A stretch of 64,000 nt of DNA from Marinobacter changyiensis (GCF_009193265.1 NZ_VZZZ01000004.1:186001-250000), one strand, 5' to 3'. Shown: positions 37,672-48,532, counted from the first letter of the stretch. Numbers and translations are program-made. The notes: a model not told the origin generated them from the sequence alone.

Positions 37672-38955
37672 TTGGCAAAAATTCAGGCGATCCGGGGAAT
37701 GAACGATATCCTCCCCGACCAGACTCCTTTGTGGCAGTTTCTTGAAAACACCGTTCGTCAGGTACTGAGGTCCTATGGTTACCAGGAAATCCGTATGCCG
37801 ATCGTGGAGCAAACTGAGCTGTTCAAGCGTTCCATTGGTGAAGTGACTGATATTGTTGAAAAGGAAATGTACACCTTTGATGATCGCAACGGCGACAGTT
37901 TGACACTTCGTCCGGAAGGTACAGCGGGATGTGTGCGGGCAGGGGAAGAACACGGTCTGCTGTTTAACCAGACCCAGCGGCTGTGGTACACCGGACCGAT
38001 GTTCCGTCACGAACGTCCGCAAAAGGGTCGCTACCGCCAGTTCCACCAAATTGGTGTGGAATGTTTTGGCATGAGTGGTCCGGATATTGACGCCGAGCTT
38101 CTGATCATGACGGCACGCTTGTGGTCTGCTCTTGGCTTGCAGTCCCATACCCGCCTGGAAATAAACTCTATCGGTACCGCCCAGGCCCGCAGGAATTACC
38201 GCGAAGCACTCGTTAACTACCTGAGTGACTTCAAGGCGGAGCTGGATTCGGACAGCCTCCGTCGTCTGGAGTCTAACCCGTTACGCATTCTGGATAGTAA
38301 GAACCCTGACACCCAGCGCATTCTGGAGAGAGCCCCGGTCCTGGACGCGTTTCTGGATGAGGAATCCATTGCCCACTTTGCTCGCCTAAAGGCCTTGCTT
38401 GATGCGGCAGGTGTAGTCTACGCCGTCAACCCGCGCCTCGTCCGAGGCCTTGATTACTATGGCAAAACCGTATTTGAATGGATCACGGACAGTCTTGGTG
38501 CCCAGGGCACCGTCTGTGCAGGGGGTCGTTACGATGGTCTGGTAGAACAATTGGGTGGTAAACCCACCCCAGCGGTTGGCTTTGCCATGGGCATTGAAAG
38601 AGTAGTGCTGCTGCTGGAGACTCTCGGACTGGTTCCGGATTACGTCACCAACGATGCCGATGTTTATGTAATGGCGATGGGGGATGGTGCGCTTGCCGCT
38701 GCCATGGCGCTGAGTGAGGCCATTCGCGCCGACCTTTCGGGTAAAATAGTTGTGATGCACTGCGGTGGTGGAAGCTTCAAGAGTCAAATGAAGAAAGCTG
38801 ACCGCAGTGGCGCCAGCCTCGCTATCATTGTGGGCGAGAACGAGCTGGCTTCTGGTACCGCATCGGTGAAACCATTGCGATCAGATGAGCCGCAAAAGGC
38901 GGTCAACCAGTCCGAATTACCGCGGGTGCTGAGCGAATTTTTCGGCAGCCGCTGA
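37672..38955 (+). CDS. hisS: Histidyl-tRNA synthetase
   Basis: 427 residues, class II synthetase. The start is TTG 37672, needed to include the conserved [14 protein letters not shown]; the next ATG (37699) would remove it. AGGG (37661-37664) lies 7 nt upstream. Motif 2 ([19 protein letters not shown]), the His-A motif [15 protein letters not shown] and motif 3 (GFAMGIERV) are intact. The C-terminal anticodon-binding domain covers about 330-427. Order ispG-hisS-yfgM-bamB-der is conserved. Confidence 0.95.
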   Translation: MAKIQAIRGMNDILPDQTPLWQFLENTVRQVLRSYGYQEIRMPIVEQTELFKRSIGEVTDIVEKEMYTFDDRNGDSLTLRPEGTAGCVRAGEEHGLLFNQTQRLWYTGPMFRHERPQKGRYRQFHQIGVECFGMSGPDIDAELLIMTARLWSALGLQSHTRLEINSIGTAQARRNYREALVNYLSDFKAELDSDSLRRLESNPLRILDSKNPDTQRILERAPVLDAFLDEESIAHFARLKALLDAAGVVYAVNPRLVRGLDYYGKTVFEWITDSLGAQGTVCAGGRYDGLVEQLGGKPTPAVGFAMGIERVVLLLETLGLVPDYVTNDADVYVMAMGDGALAAAMALSEAIRADLSGKIVVMHCGGGSFKSQMKKADRSGASLAIIVGENELASGTASVKPLRSDEPQKAVNQSELPRVLSEFFGSR

Positions 38956-39001
38956 CGGCCTGCTTTACAAAAACGAATATTCAGATTTTTCAGGAGTTAT
39001 T

Positions 39002-39658
39002 ATGGCTGAGTTGCGTAGTGACGAAGAACAGGTTGAAGCGATCAAGAACTGGTGGAAGAAAAATGGCAGCTCACTCCTGATCGGTATTGTAGCGGCACTG
39101 GCAATCGTCTTCGGATGGCAGGCCTGGCAAGACAGTCAGGCTGAAAAACGCAGCCTGGCCGCCGCCCAATTCAGCAATCTGGTGAATTCACTCAGCGAAA
39201 ACAACGACGAAGAGCGTTTAGAAACGGTAGGGTACCTCGCCAAAGAACTTCAGGAAAACTTTGAAAACAGTGCTTATGCCATCTACGCCACATTGATCCT
39301 GGCACAGCAACAATTGATGGATCAATCTGATCCCGAAGCGGCGGAAGCCTCGTTGGAATGGGCTCATGCTCGTGTCGAGCAGGGCAGCGCGCTGGAGTTG
39401 ATCGTCAGAAGCCGGCTCGCCCAGACCCAGTTTGCTGCTGGCAGGCATGATGACGCTCTGGAAACGTTAAATGGAGCGGATGAGACCGGTGAATTCGCCG
39501 AGATTTACCTGGAGCTGGAGGGCGACATCCTGTTGGCCAAAGGCGAGCGGGCGGCAGCTGAAGAGGCTTATCGTTCTGCAAGGGAAGCATCGACTAGCGG
39601 ACAAAATGGCCTCCTGGAGCTCAAATTGTCTGATCTCGCGGCGGGGGAGAACCTTTAA
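39002..39658 (+). CDS. yfgM: Ancillary SecYEG translocon protein YfgM (TPR)
   Basis: 218 residues. A cytoplasmic N-terminal segment (DEEQVEAIKNWWKKNGSSLL) leads into one membrane helix (about 20-40); the rest is a periplasmic TPR-like domain. In E. coli YfgM binds SecYEG and the chaperone PpiD. The stop overlaps the bamB start by one base (TAATG), so the two are probably translationally coupled. Confidence 0.92.
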   Translation: MAELRSDEEQVEAIKNWWKKNGSSLLIGIVAALAIVFGWQAWQDSQAEKRSLAAAQFSNLVNSLSENNDEERLETVGYLAKELQENFENSAYAIYATLILAQQQLMDQSDPEAAEASLEWAHARVEQGSALELIVRSRLAQTQFAAGRHDDALETLNGADETGEFAEIYLELEGDILLAKGERAAAEEAYRSAREASTSGQNGLLELKLSDLAAGENL

Positions 39659-40821
39659 TGCCTTTTGGCGCCCACTCAGTTTGGCGTTTTGCTGCTTTCC
39701 TGACGCTATCAGCGATGATCGTCGGATGCAGCACCAATGAGCCTTTTGAACAGCCAGATCCGGTGCCGGACGTAGTGGAGTCGGTGGAGTTTGACTATAT
39801 CTGGACGATGACTGTCGGCGAAGGCCATGATGAACAGCACCTGCACCTGGAGCCGCTCATTCAAGGCGATGTTCTTTTTGCGGCTTCAGCCGATGGCATG
39901 TTTGTATCGGTTAATCCCGAGAATGGTGCAGTCAACTGGCGGCAGGAACTGGACCAGGAAATTATGGCCGGTGTAGGGGGGGATCTGGACCAACTGTATC
40001 TGGTCTCCCGCGACGCTAAATTGGTTGCTTTTGGCAAGGAAGAGGGCGAGACACGCTGGGAAGTTCGCCTGCCCAATGAGGTTCTGGCGGCGCCGCAGTC
40101 CAATGGCTCTATAGTGGTTGTCCAGACCATTGACGGGAAGGTTCTTGCTTTTGATATTGCGAATGGCGAAAAACGCTGGCAGTACGATGGCGTGGTGCCG
40201 GTACTTACTCTCCGGGCCACCGCCAAACCCTTGGTGGGCAATGAATTAACCCTGGTATCGTTCGCCAATGGTCAGCTTTTTGCCTTGTCCTCGGAGAACG
40301 GCCAGCCCCTTTGGCAATACACCGTCGGTGAATCGAAGGGCCGGACCGAGCTTGAGCGACTGGTAGACGTTGCGAGTCAGCCGTTGGTTCTCGACACCGC
40401 CGTGTTGGTCACCGGATATCAGGGTAAACTGGCCGCTGTTGACCTGCGCAACGGCGAGGAAATATGGAGCCGTCGTACCTCCAGCCTTCAAACCCCGGCA
40501 ATTGCGTATGGCAATATTTTCCTTTCCGAGTCTAATGGCGATGTCGTCGCACTGGAAGGCGCCACGCGCAGAGTCCTTTGGAACCAGGAAAAACTGTCAT
40601 GGCGTCAGCCGACCCAACCGTTGGTACAAGGTGACTATCTGCTGGTAGGTGATTTTGAAGGTTATATCCATGCACTCTCGTTGCTGGACGGCTCCCTGCA
40701 GGGGCAGCTTGAATTTGACGATGAAGGCCTGCGGGTGCCCATGCAACCCTGGCAGGACGGGTTCTTCGTGTACAGCAACGGTGGCCGGCTTTCCCTGCTG
40801 GAACTTCGTCAGCGCGATTAA
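39658..40821 (+). CDS. bamB: Outer membrane assembly lipoprotein BamB
   Basis: 387 residues. Lipoprotein signal with lipobox MIVGC (C24), then an eight-bladed PQQ-like beta-propeller. Repeating segments such as FVSVNPENGAVNWRQEL, VLAFDIANGEKRWQYDG and LAAVDLRNGEEIWSR mark the blades. BamB is the propeller subunit of the BAM complex that folds outer-membrane proteins. A short GGCCG hairpin (40836-40853) lies between it and der. Confidence 0.95.
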   Translation: MPFGAHSVWRFAAFLTLSAMIVGCSTNEPFEQPDPVPDVVESVEFDYIWTMTVGEGHDEQHLHLEPLIQGDVLFAASADGMFVSVNPENGAVNWRQELDQEIMAGVGGDLDQLYLVSRDAKLVAFGKEEGETRWEVRLPNEVLAAPQSNGSIVVVQTIDGKVLAFDIANGEKRWQYDGVVPVLTLRATAKPLVGNELTLVSFANGQLFALSSENGQPLWQYTVGESKGRTELERLVDVASQPLVLDTAVLVTGYQGKLAAVDLRNGEEIWSRRTSSLQTPAIAYGNIFLSESNGDVVALEGATRRVLWNQEKLSWRQPTQPLVQGDYLLVGDFEGYIHALSLLDGSLQGQLEFDDEGLRVPMQPWQDGFFVYSNGGRLSLLELRQRD

Positions 40822-40878
40822 AAATATTCAGACCGGGCCGGAATTTTCGGCCCCGATTTCCTTTGGTAGTGGAACCCT

Positions 40879-42303
40879 ATGACCCCAGTAATTGCCCTGG
40901 TTGGCCGACCTAACGTCGGTAAATCAACGCTATTTAATCAAATGACCCGCTCGCGGGATGCGCTGGTTGCTGACTTTCCAGGCTTGACCCGTGACCGCAA
41001 ATACGGAGAAGGCAATTTCGAAGGCCAGCGATTTATCGTGATTGACACCGGGGGTCTGACGGGCGACGAGCAGGGTCTGGACGCCGAGATGGCGAAGCAA
41101 TCGGTGTTGGCGATTGAAGAGGCAGATATTGTGCTGTTTCTGGTCGACGGCCGAGCCGGCCTAACCGCCGGTGATGAGCTGATTGCTGACCAAATGCGCC
41201 GCACAGGCAAACGGGCGCACTTGGTCGTCAACAAAACCGACGGTATGGATCCGGACATCGCCTGCAGTGATTTTTTCAGTCTGGGTTTTGATTCGGTGTA
41301 TCAGGTAGCGGCTTCCCACAATCGTGGCATCCGTTCCATGCTGGAAGACCTGCTGCCATCTGCCGAAGATATGGCGGAACAGGACCGTGCCGATCTTTAC
41401 CCAGGTATTCGAATCGGTATTGTCGGACGTCCCAATGTTGGCAAATCCACATTGGTAAACCGGATGTTGGGCGAAGAGCGCGTTGTGGTCTACGATATGC
41501 CCGGAACCACACGTGACAGCGTCTATATCCCGTATGAACGCCATGGGGAACAGTACACGCTGATTGATACGGCGGGCGTTCGTCGCCGGAAGAATGTTCA
41601 CGAAACCGTTGAAAAGTTTTCGATCATCAAGACCCTGAAAGCGATTGAAGATTCCCATGTTGTAATTCTGGTGCTGGATGCCCGGGAAGGACTGGTGGAT
41701 CAGGACCTGCATCTGATCGGCTTTGTGCTGGAAGCCGGACGTTCGTTGGTTGTAGCGATCAACAAATGGGATGGTATGGATCCTGATGATAAAGACAAAG
41801 TGAAGGAGCAGGTCCGGAGACGGCTGGAGTTCCTCGACTTTGCAGACAAACATTATATTTCGGCCCTGCATGGCTCGAACGTCGGTGTGATGTACGATTC
41901 GATCGCCAGTTGTTATGAGTCGACAATGGCCAAATGGCCGACCAACAAACTGACGGTTATTCTCGAAGATGCGGTTTCCCAGCATCAGCCGCCCATGGTT
42001 CACAACCATCGCATCAAGCTCCGCTATGCGCACCAGGGTGGTTCAAACCCCCCAATCATTGTAGTTCATGGCAACCAAACGGCATCGTTGCCAGGGGCTT
42101 ACAAACGTTATCTCGAAAATACTTTCAGGCGTGTCCTTAAAGTCCGGGGTGCCCCTATACGGTTTGAGTTCAAGTCCAGCGAGAATCCTTATGCCAATCG
42201 GGTTAACCGTATGACACCCCGACAGAAGGTCAAACAGGATAAAGATATCAAGCAGGGCAAACCGCTTAAAAAGCCAAGGATGAAAAGTAAAAAGAAATTC
42301 TAG
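40879..42303 (+). CDS. der: Ribosome-assembly double GTPase Der (EngA)
   Basis: 474 residues with two tandem GTPase domains. G1 motifs GRPNVGKST occur at about 8-16 and again near 183-191. G3 is DTGG in the first and DTAG in the second; G4 is NKTD and NKWD. A C-terminal KH-like domain and a very basic tail ([14 protein letters not shown]) follow. It acts in 50S subunit assembly. It converges on pta with a 6-bp gap and no visible terminator. Confidence 0.96.
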   Translation: MTPVIALVGRPNVGKSTLFNQMTRSRDALVADFPGLTRDRKYGEGNFEGQRFIVIDTGGLTGDEQGLDAEMAKQSVLAIEEADIVLFLVDGRAGLTAGDELIADQMRRTGKRAHLVVNKTDGMDPDIACSDFFSLGFDSVYQVAASHNRGIRSMLEDLLPSAEDMAEQDRADLYPGIRIGIVGRPNVGKSTLVNRMLGEERVVVYDMPGTTRDSVYIPYERHGEQYTLIDTAGVRRRKNVHETVEKFSIIKTLKAIEDSHVVILVLDAREGLVDQDLHLIGFVLEAGRSLVVAINKWDGMDPDDKDKVKEQVRRRLEFLDFADKHYISALHGSNVGVMYDSIASCYESTMAKWPTNKLTVILEDAVSQHQPPMVHNHRIKLRYAHQGGSNPPIIVVHGNQTASLPGAYKRYLENTFRRVLKVRGAPIRFEFKSSENPYANRVNRMTPRQKVKQDKDIKQGKPLKKPRMKSKKKF

Positions 42304-42309
42304 TGTCCC

Positions 42310-44445
42310 TTAACAAACGTTGGTTTCGGCCTGCTGGGCCTGAACGGCTGTCAACGCAATGGTAAACACGATGTCTTCCACCATTGCCCCCCGAGACAGG
42401 TCATTCACCGGTTTTCTGAGACCCTGCAGCATAGGGCCGACGCTGATAACGTTCGCACTGCGTTGCACGGCTTTATAGGTTGTGTTCCCGGTGTTCAGGT
42501 CCGGGAAAATGAAGACTGTCGCCTTACCCGCTACCTTGCTGTCCGGTGCTTTGCTTTTGCCAACATCAGCGTTGGCTGCCGCATCGTATTGCAGAGGGCC
42601 GTCGATCAACAGGTCCGGCCGTCGAGCCTGGGCAATCCGGGTGGCTTCCCGCACCTTGTCGACATCCTGCCCGCTACCTGACTCACCGGTGCTGTAGCTG
42701 ATCATCGCAACAACCGGAGTTACGCCAAACGCCGCGGCTGAATCAGCACTCTGGATAGCGATATCCGCCAACTCGTCCGCATTCGGGTCCGGATTAATGG
42801 CACAGTCGCCGTAGACCAGCACCTGCTCGGGCAGCAGCATAAAAAAGACCGACGAAACGACCTTGGCATGATCGTGGGTTTTAATCAGTTGTAAAGCGGG
42901 CCTGACGGTATTAGCCGTGGTGTGAACAGCACCGGACACCAGTCCGTCAGCCTCATCCAGGGCCACCATCATGGTGGCGAGTACGACGTTATCTTCCAGC
43001 ATGGCGGCAGCCATGTCCGGTGCAAGCCCTTTGTGTTTTCTCAGCTCCACCATCGCACTAACGTAATCCCCACGAACCTCCTGCGGGTTAATCACTTCCA
43101 GTTCCTCGGGCAGGGTATAGCCATGGGAGCGGGCTACGGTTTCAATGTCACTACGGTCACCTATCAGCACACATTCAGCCAGCTTGCGCTGGTGGCAGAT
43201 GATGGCCGCTTGCACAATTCGGGGTTCGTTGCCCTCGGGCAAGACGATTCGCTTCGCTGCAGCACGGGCTTTCTCGGATAACTGATAGCGGAATGCCGGT
43301 GGTGAGAGCCGCCTCGCGCGCTCAATTTTGAGGTGATTCTGCAACCAATCGGTGTCGATTTCTTTTGCAGCCGCCTCCATACCCTTCTCTATACGAGGCA
43401 GGTCATCAGCAGGTACCGCCGTCGGCAAACCTGCCAGCAAACTGGCGGTCTCATAGGTGCTGGTGGAGACATGAAGCACCGGTAAGCCGGTGTTAAACGC
43501 ACCCTGGCAGGCGTTGAGGGTGCGCTTGTCCGGCAACAGGCCGCCAGTAAACAACAGTCCGGCCAGGGGGACGCCATTGAGGGCTGCCAAAGCTGTCACC
43601 ACAAGGATGTCTTCCCGGTCTCCGGGAGTCACCACAAGGGTGCCGGGGCCAAGAGTCTCGACCATATTCGGAATGGTGCGGGCGCTGATGGTAACCTTCT
43701 GAGCCCTGCGCTCGAGGATCTGGCCTTCATTGAGTACTTCGGCATTGATGCCGCGGGCAATATCCGATACTCGGGGGGCAAGCAACTCTGGCTGCCAGGG
43801 AATGGTTCCCAGAAGCCTTAGTGCGCCTTCGCTGAATACATTGCATTCCCGGGCATAGTCAGGGGGTTCGGGAAGAACTTGGGTGCCGGTAAGGGGGGCA
43901 AAGGTGGAGCGTACAGGTTCTCCGACCTTATTGAGAATGACGCCAATGACATCCGGGTCTTCGGGATCGGCGAACAGGCGGGCGGAAAAGTCGAGCCATT
44001 CGTCAAGTTCGCCGGCACTGCGGTTCTCGGGAGCGCAAACAAGCACTACCTCTGCACCCAGGTTCCTGGCGATCTCGACGTTCAGTCGGGCCGTATATGC
44101 CTCAAGACGGTCCGGCGCCAGGCCCTCGATAATAACCACATCAAGATCGTCAGCCGCTTTATGGTAATGGCCGACAATATCTTCCATCAGCATATTGGAA
44201 TGCTCTTTGTTCAGCAGAGTCTGTGCATGTTGAAGGCTTATGGGAGCGGGCGGTGTCAGGTCGGTCGTGGCCTTGATGAATGCAATAGAGGGGTCTTCAT
44301 CACCGGTCTTGTCAGAGTACTGCCCAATCGGTTTGTAAAATCCCACGCGCACGCCCACCCTGTCCAGTGCCCGAACGAGGCCAAGGCAAACAGAGGTAAG
44401 TCCTGAATTCGGGGCCGTGGGTGCGATAAACAGATTTTTGGCCAT
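42310..44445 (-). CDS. pta: Phosphate acetyltransferase
   Basis: 711 residues, the long three-part form. The N-terminal P-loop-like domain starts NLFIAPTAPNSGLTSVCLG (about 3-21), a DRTGG domain occupies the middle (about 220-340), and the catalytic PTA domain follows (about 385-705, with IVLPEGNEPR and SYSTGESGSGQDVDKV). It interconverts acetyl-CoA and acetyl phosphate. Encoded 38 bp downstream of ackA in the same direction, which closes the acetate pathway. Confidence 0.96.
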   Translation of the reverse strand: MAKNLFIAPTAPNSGLTSVCLGLVRALDRVGVRVGFYKPIGQYSDKTGDEDPSIAFIKATTDLTPPAPISLQHAQTLLNKEHSNMLMEDIVGHYHKAADDLDVVIIEGLAPDRLEAYTARLNVEIARNLGAEVVLVCAPENRSAGELDEWLDFSARLFADPEDPDVIGVILNKVGEPVRSTFAPLTGTQVLPEPPDYARECNVFSEGALRLLGTIPWQPELLAPRVSDIARGINAEVLNEGQILERRAQKVTISARTIPNMVETLGPGTLVVTPGDREDILVVTALAALNGVPLAGLLFTGGLLPDKRTLNACQGAFNTGLPVLHVSTSTYETASLLAGLPTAVPADDLPRIEKGMEAAAKEIDTDWLQNHLKIERARRLSPPAFRYQLSEKARAAAKRIVLPEGNEPRIVQAAIICHQRKLAECVLIGDRSDIETVARSHGYTLPEELEVINPQEVRGDYVSAMVELRKHKGLAPDMAAAMLEDNVVLATMMVALDEADGLVSGAVHTTANTVRPALQLIKTHDHAKVVSSVFFMLLPEQVLVYGDCAINPDPNADELADIAIQSADSAAAFGVTPVVAMISYSTGESGSGQDVDKVREATRIAQARRPDLLIDGPLQYDAAANADVGKSKAPDSKVAGKATVFIFPDLNTGNTTYKAVQRSANVISVGPMLQGLRKPVNDLSRGAMVEDIVFTIALTAVQAQQAETNVC

Positions 44446-44483
44446 GGAGAGGTCCTTTATGTGCCGGGCGTCAGAATTTGAAA

Positions 44484-45677
44484 TCAGTCATGCACGTTTT
44501 TGGCGCCCTTGAGGGCAGCCTGTGCGATAACCAGCTCCTCATTGGTAGGGATGACCAGTATCGGGAATCGGCTGGCTGTGGCTTCAATGTGGCCGCCTGA
44601 GGCGTCGCCGTGAACTCTGTTCGCCGGAGTATCTATTTTAAAACCCAATAAAAGAAGATGGTCCAGAGTCCGGGCACGGACCCGTTCACTGTTTTCACCT
44701 ATTCCTCCGGTAAAAACCAATGCGTCGAGCTGTTCCAGTGATGCCATCATGGCGCCGATGTAGCGAGCCAGCCGAAAGCAGAACACATCAAGTGCCTGCT
44801 GTGCTGCTTCGCTGCCATCGTCTGCCTGTTCAATAAGGGTGCGCATGTCGTTTGTGATGCCCGAGAGCCCAAGCAAACCACTTTCCTGATTGAGAATGTT
44901 ATGGACCGTCTCGGCACTGAATCCTTTGCGGCGCAGATAATCGAACAGACCGGGGTCAACATCTCCGCTTCGTGTCCCCATGACCAGGCCCTCCAATGGG
45001 GTCAGTCCCATACTGGTGTCGACACTCTTGCCGTTGCGGATCGCCGTGACGCTGCAGCCGTTTCCGAGATGGGCTGAGATAATTGAGGTATCGGCCTCGT
45101 GCTTCTGCAGTATACGTGCAGCCTCGGTCAGCATGAATCGATGGCTGGTGCCATGAAAACCGTATCGTCTGACACCATGCTCCATATAAAGATATCGAGG
45201 TAGAGCATACAGGTAGGCTACCGGCGGGAGACTCTGGTGAAACGCGGTATCAAACACGGCAATTTGAGGCACATCAGGGAATAGGGACCGGGTGGCTTCA
45301 ATGCCAGCAAGGCCCACCGGATTGTGGAGCGGCGCCAGATTCTCACATGCCCGTATGCTTTCGATGACGGTGTCGTCGATTAACGCGGGCTGGCTGAAGG
45401 TTTCTCCGCCGTGGACCACCCGGTGCCCGATGGCGAGCAGGCCGTTGGTAATGGTGTTGTTTTCGTGGAAGCATTCGATCAACGCCGACAGGGCGTCCGC
45501 ATGGGTAGCATGCTGGGGGAGAGTCACTTCGGTCCGTCTACCTTTAACACTTGCGCTGGCCCCTGGTTGCCCCAAGCGTTCAGCAATAGCGCTGGCAATG
45601 AATTCGCACTTGCTTGAAAAAATCGCCATTTTCAGGGATGAGCTGCCACAGTTAATAACTAGGATGCATCGGTCCAT
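44484..45677 (-). CDS. ackA: Acetate kinase
   Basis: 397 residues. All ASKHA-family motifs are present: INCGSSSLK, GHRVVHGGE, FDTAFHQ, GFHGTSH, HLGNGCS, GTRSGDVDPG, FTGGIGENS and PTNEE. The catalytic Asp/Arg residues look intact. It converts acetyl phosphate and ADP to acetate and ATP, reversibly. AGGA precedes the ATG. Only 40 bp separate it from the GGDEF-EAL gene upstream and no promoter is evident there, so the three genes may form one transcript. Confidence 0.96.
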   Translation of the reverse strand: MDRCILVINCGSSSLKMAIFSSKCEFIASAIAERLGQPGASASVKGRRTEVTLPQHATHADALSALIECFHENNTITNGLLAIGHRVVHGGETFSQPALIDDTVIESIRACENLAPLHNPVGLAGIEATRSLFPDVPQIAVFDTAFHQSLPPVAYLYALPRYLYMEHGVRRYGFHGTSHRFMLTEAARILQKHEADTSIISAHLGNGCSVTAIRNGKSVDTSMGLTPLEGLVMGTRSGDVDPGLFDYLRRKGFSAETVHNILNQESGLLGLSGITNDMRTLIEQADDGSEAAQQALDVFCFRLARYIGAMMASLEQLDALVFTGGIGENSERVRARTLDHLLLLGFKIDTPANRVHGDASGGHIEATASRFPILVIPTNEELVIAQAALKGAKNVHD

Positions 45678-45717
45678 GAGGTTCCTGGTCTGTTATTGGG
45701 TTGCTTCAGGATGTCGC

Positions 45718-48135
45718 TCAGATTTCGCCGCGTTGGTTGGTGCGAATCCAGTTCTCAAACTCACTCTCTGGTGCCGGGCGGCTGTAAAAATAACCTTGAG
45801 CGTAATCGCAGCCTTCCTGCTGCAGGAAATGAGTTTGAGTCTCCTCCTCGACACCTTCGGCAATTACTTTCAGTCCGAGACTGTGGGCCATGTTAATAAT
45901 GGCTTTGACGAGGGAGGCGTCATCCTGTTCGGTCATGATGTCGCGGACAAATGATTTGTCAATCTTGAGGGTGTCAAAAGGGTAGGTTTTAAGATAGCTC
46001 AGCGCTGAGAAACCGGTACCGAAATCATCAACGGACAGGCGCACACCTTCGTGATCAAGCCGACGAAGGATGTCCGCCGTTTCAATGGTGTTGTCGAGAA
46101 TAAGCCGCTCTGTTATCTCCAGTTCCAACTGACGGGGTTCGAGGCCCGAATCCTGGATGGCGCTCATGACGGCTTCTACGAACCCGGGGTCCCTGAACTG
46201 CCTCGGGGAGACATTCACCGCAATATTGAGTTTATGCCCTGTGGATTTTTCCCAGCGCACGGCGGCGTTACAGGCTTCGACCAGAACCCATTGTCCGATC
46301 GGGGTGATCAGGCCGGTTTCTTCTGCCAATGGAATGAATTTGTCGGGCATGACCATCCCCATGGCGGGGCTGTTCCAGCGAATCAGTGCCTCCGCGCCGG
46401 TTAGCAGACCGCTAGCCGTTTCAACGATAGGCTGGTAATAGAGCTCAAACTCATTCAGTTCAAGGGCGCGTCGCATACGGGATTCAATTTGCAATCGCTC
46501 GTGGGAGACTTCTTTCATCTCTGGTGCAAACCGCTCATAAGCACTCTTGCCCTTGCTCTTGGCCTGGTACATTGCGGCGTCGGCATGCTGGAGGAGGGTG
46601 CCACTGTTGTCGGAATCCGTTGGATAAATGGCGATGCCAATGCTGGTCGTAACAAACACTTCCTGCCCGCCGACAAGATACGGGGGTACAAAGGTATGGA
46701 GAATCCGGTCAGCGACCTGCTCAGTAGAGTCCGGCCCTGCCAATCCCGGCAGGATCACCAGGAATTCATCACCCCCCAGGCGCGCTACGGTGCTGGTTCC
46801 ACGAAGACAGCTGGAGATACGGCGGGCTGCTTCGATCAGGAGGTTATCGCCGGCGTCATGGCCCATGGTGTCGTTGATGTGTTTGAAATTGTCCAGATCC
46901 AGGAACATTACGCCAACCAGCGTGTTTTCCCTTCGGGCCTGGGCAAGGGCGAGCTTCAGGCGATCAAGTGCCAGCATCCGGTTCGGCAATCCGGTCAGGA
47001 TGTCGTAATTTGCCTGGCGAAGCAGTTGCTGCTCGTAGCGCTTACGAATGCTGATGTCTTCACCCAGAATCAGGTAGTGGGTAACTTTGCTTTCTGAATC
47101 CTTGATGGGCGTGACAACCACCTGCTCCCAGAAGCGCTCGCCGTTTTTACGGACACTGTTGACCTCGCCCTGCCAAACACCGACACGCTGTACCTGCAGA
47201 CGAATTGTCTGCCACAGTTGTTTGTTCTCCCGCTGAGTGAAGGGTTCCTCGGTCAGCATGCCCGGGTGCTTGCCCTTGATGTCGGATGCCTGGTGGCCAG
47301 TCAGTTGGGAGAACTTTTGATTCACAAACTCGATATGCCATTGCCGGTCGCAGATCAACACTGAAGAAGGGCTTTGTTCTATGGCCATGGACAACTTGCG
47401 GATCTGGGCAGCATCCTGTTCTTGTCGTGCAATGTCCTGATTCAGTCGTTCACGCATCTGGTTAATGGCATCGGTAACCTGGGCTAGCTCGTCCCGGAGA
47501 TTGGTTGGCGTATTCGCGCGATCAAGCTTCAACGGTTCGTCGAGGCTATCCAGTGAAAAGTTCCGGGCATAGGTCGCCATGGCAGAGAGGTGACGGGTCA
47601 CGAAATACTGGAATATCCACACAATCAGTATAGAAATAAGGAAGGTCTTGAAAAACTGAGTGGTCAGTATGACCAGTACCTTGCGGCGCATGTTGGTATA
47701 GATCTCTTCCATGCTGGCAGTGATCGTCAATTCACCAAGGTCATAGCGTGCATCGCCCTCATGGGAGAGAGTAAAGGTGCGTTCTTTGGTGGCAATATCC
47801 CGCGGTTTTTCTCCCATGACCAGTTCCGAGTCCGGGAGAATCCGTAATCGGAGATGGATGATGTCAGGTAGGCTGAGGATGCCTTCCATCTGGACCTGAA
47901 GCAGTTTTTGATCAAGCGCCCATAAACTGCGGGATAAGCTGCTGGCGTAACTTGTTTCGATAACCGACATGCGCTCGTCAATGAGTGAGACGTCTTTTCG
48001 GAAGTCGGTGTAAATCTGGATGCCTGAAGCTACCAGAGTGAACAGTGAACTGAATAGAAGGATGTAAGCCAATAGCCTGAATGACAGCGGCGAGCTGGAA
48101 CGGAACTGTTGCAAGCGTTTTGACAGTTTCTGCAT
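45718..48135 (-). CDS. Membrane sensor with PAS, GGDEF and EAL domains
   Basis: 805 residues. Two membrane helices (about 20-40 and 155-180) flank a periplasmic sensor. A HAMP-like linker, a PAS domain (about 240-360), a GGDEF domain (about 375-535) and an EAL domain (about 550-795) follow. The diguanylate cyclase motif is intact (GGDEF at 454-458), but the inhibitory RxxD site is absent (RGTS). The phosphodiesterase residues look complete: EALIRW (582-584), NVSPRQF, EITERL, DDFGTGFSALSYL and KIDKSF. It can therefore in principle make or break c-di-GMP. It lies directly upstream of ackA-pta. Confidence 0.92.
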   Translation of the reverse strand: MQKLSKRLQQFRSSSPLSFRLLAYILLFSSLFTLVASGIQIYTDFRKDVSLIDERMSVIETSYASSLSRSLWALDQKLLQVQMEGILSLPDIIHLRLRILPDSELVMGEKPRDIATKERTFTLSHEGDARYDLGELTITASMEEIYTNMRRKVLVILTTQFFKTFLISILIVWIFQYFVTRHLSAMATYARNFSLDSLDEPLKLDRANTPTNLRDELAQVTDAINQMRERLNQDIARQEQDAAQIRKLSMAIEQSPSSVLICDRQWHIEFVNQKFSQLTGHQASDIKGKHPGMLTEEPFTQRENKQLWQTIRLQVQRVGVWQGEVNSVRKNGERFWEQVVVTPIKDSESKVTHYLILGEDISIRKRYEQQLLRQANYDILTGLPNRMLALDRLKLALAQARRENTLVGVMFLDLDNFKHINDTMGHDAGDNLLIEAARRISSCLRGTSTVARLGGDEFLVILPGLAGPDSTEQVADRILHTFVPPYLVGGQEVFVTTSIGIAIYPTDSDNSGTLLQHADAAMYQAKSKGKSAYERFAPEMKEVSHERLQIESRMRRALELNEFELYYQPIVETASGLLTGAEALIRWNSPAMGMVMPDKFIPLAEETGLITPIGQWVLVEACNAAVRWEKSTGHKLNIAVNVSPRQFRDPGFVEAVMSAIQDSGLEPRQLELEITERLILDNTIETADILRRLDHEGVRLSVDDFGTGFSALSYLKTYPFDTLKIDKSFVRDIMTEQDDASLVKAIINMAHSLGLKVIAEGVEEETQTHFLQQEGCDYAQGYFYSRPAPESEFENWIRTNQRGEI

Positions 48136-48390
48136 ACTGCGAATTTCAGTCAGCCTGTTTCACCGGAGCCGGTGAGTGTATGGGTCGAAGGTGTCCCGTT
48201 GCGTAATTTTGTATACTCTGAACGGCAACAATTAACCGTAGGTTAGGTACCACCGAACTATAGCAGTACTTAACGCCAGACGCTGTTTAACAAGCTGAAA
48301 AATTTGAAAAAAAGGAAAGGAGAAGTCTGTAAACAGAAACGCCGGCTCAGAGGCCAGCTAAGGGAGTTGCAGAGTGAACGTTCATGATAG

Positions 48391-48466
48391 TGGCGTCCCC
48401 TAGGGGGTTCGAACCCCTGTTACCGCCGTGAAAGGGCGGTGTCCTAGGCCACTAGACGAAGGGGAC
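48391..48466 (-). tRNA. tRNA-Glu (anticodon UUC)
   Basis: 76 nt on the minus strand including encoded CCA. Acceptor GTCCCCT, anticodon stem CCGCC/GGCGG with loop CTTTCAC and anticodon TTC (complement of 48430-48432), and T arm AGGGGTTCGAACCCC. A single isolated gene between the GGDEF-EAL and TIGR01777 genes. Confidence 0.97.
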
Positions 48467-48503
48467 GCATCGTTCGAAAACTTGCCTCGTCGAGGTGGCG
48501 CGT

Positions 48504-48532
48504 ATAGTAAGTAAGGTACTTTGGGCTGTCAA
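48504..48532 (-). promoter_or_regulatory. Promoter of tRNA-Glu
   Basis: On the minus strand: perfect -35 TTGACA (48532-48527), 17-nt spacer, -10 TACTAT (48509-48504), then a GC-rich discriminator (ACGCGCC). It ends about 38 nt before the mature tRNA. Confidence 0.7.
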
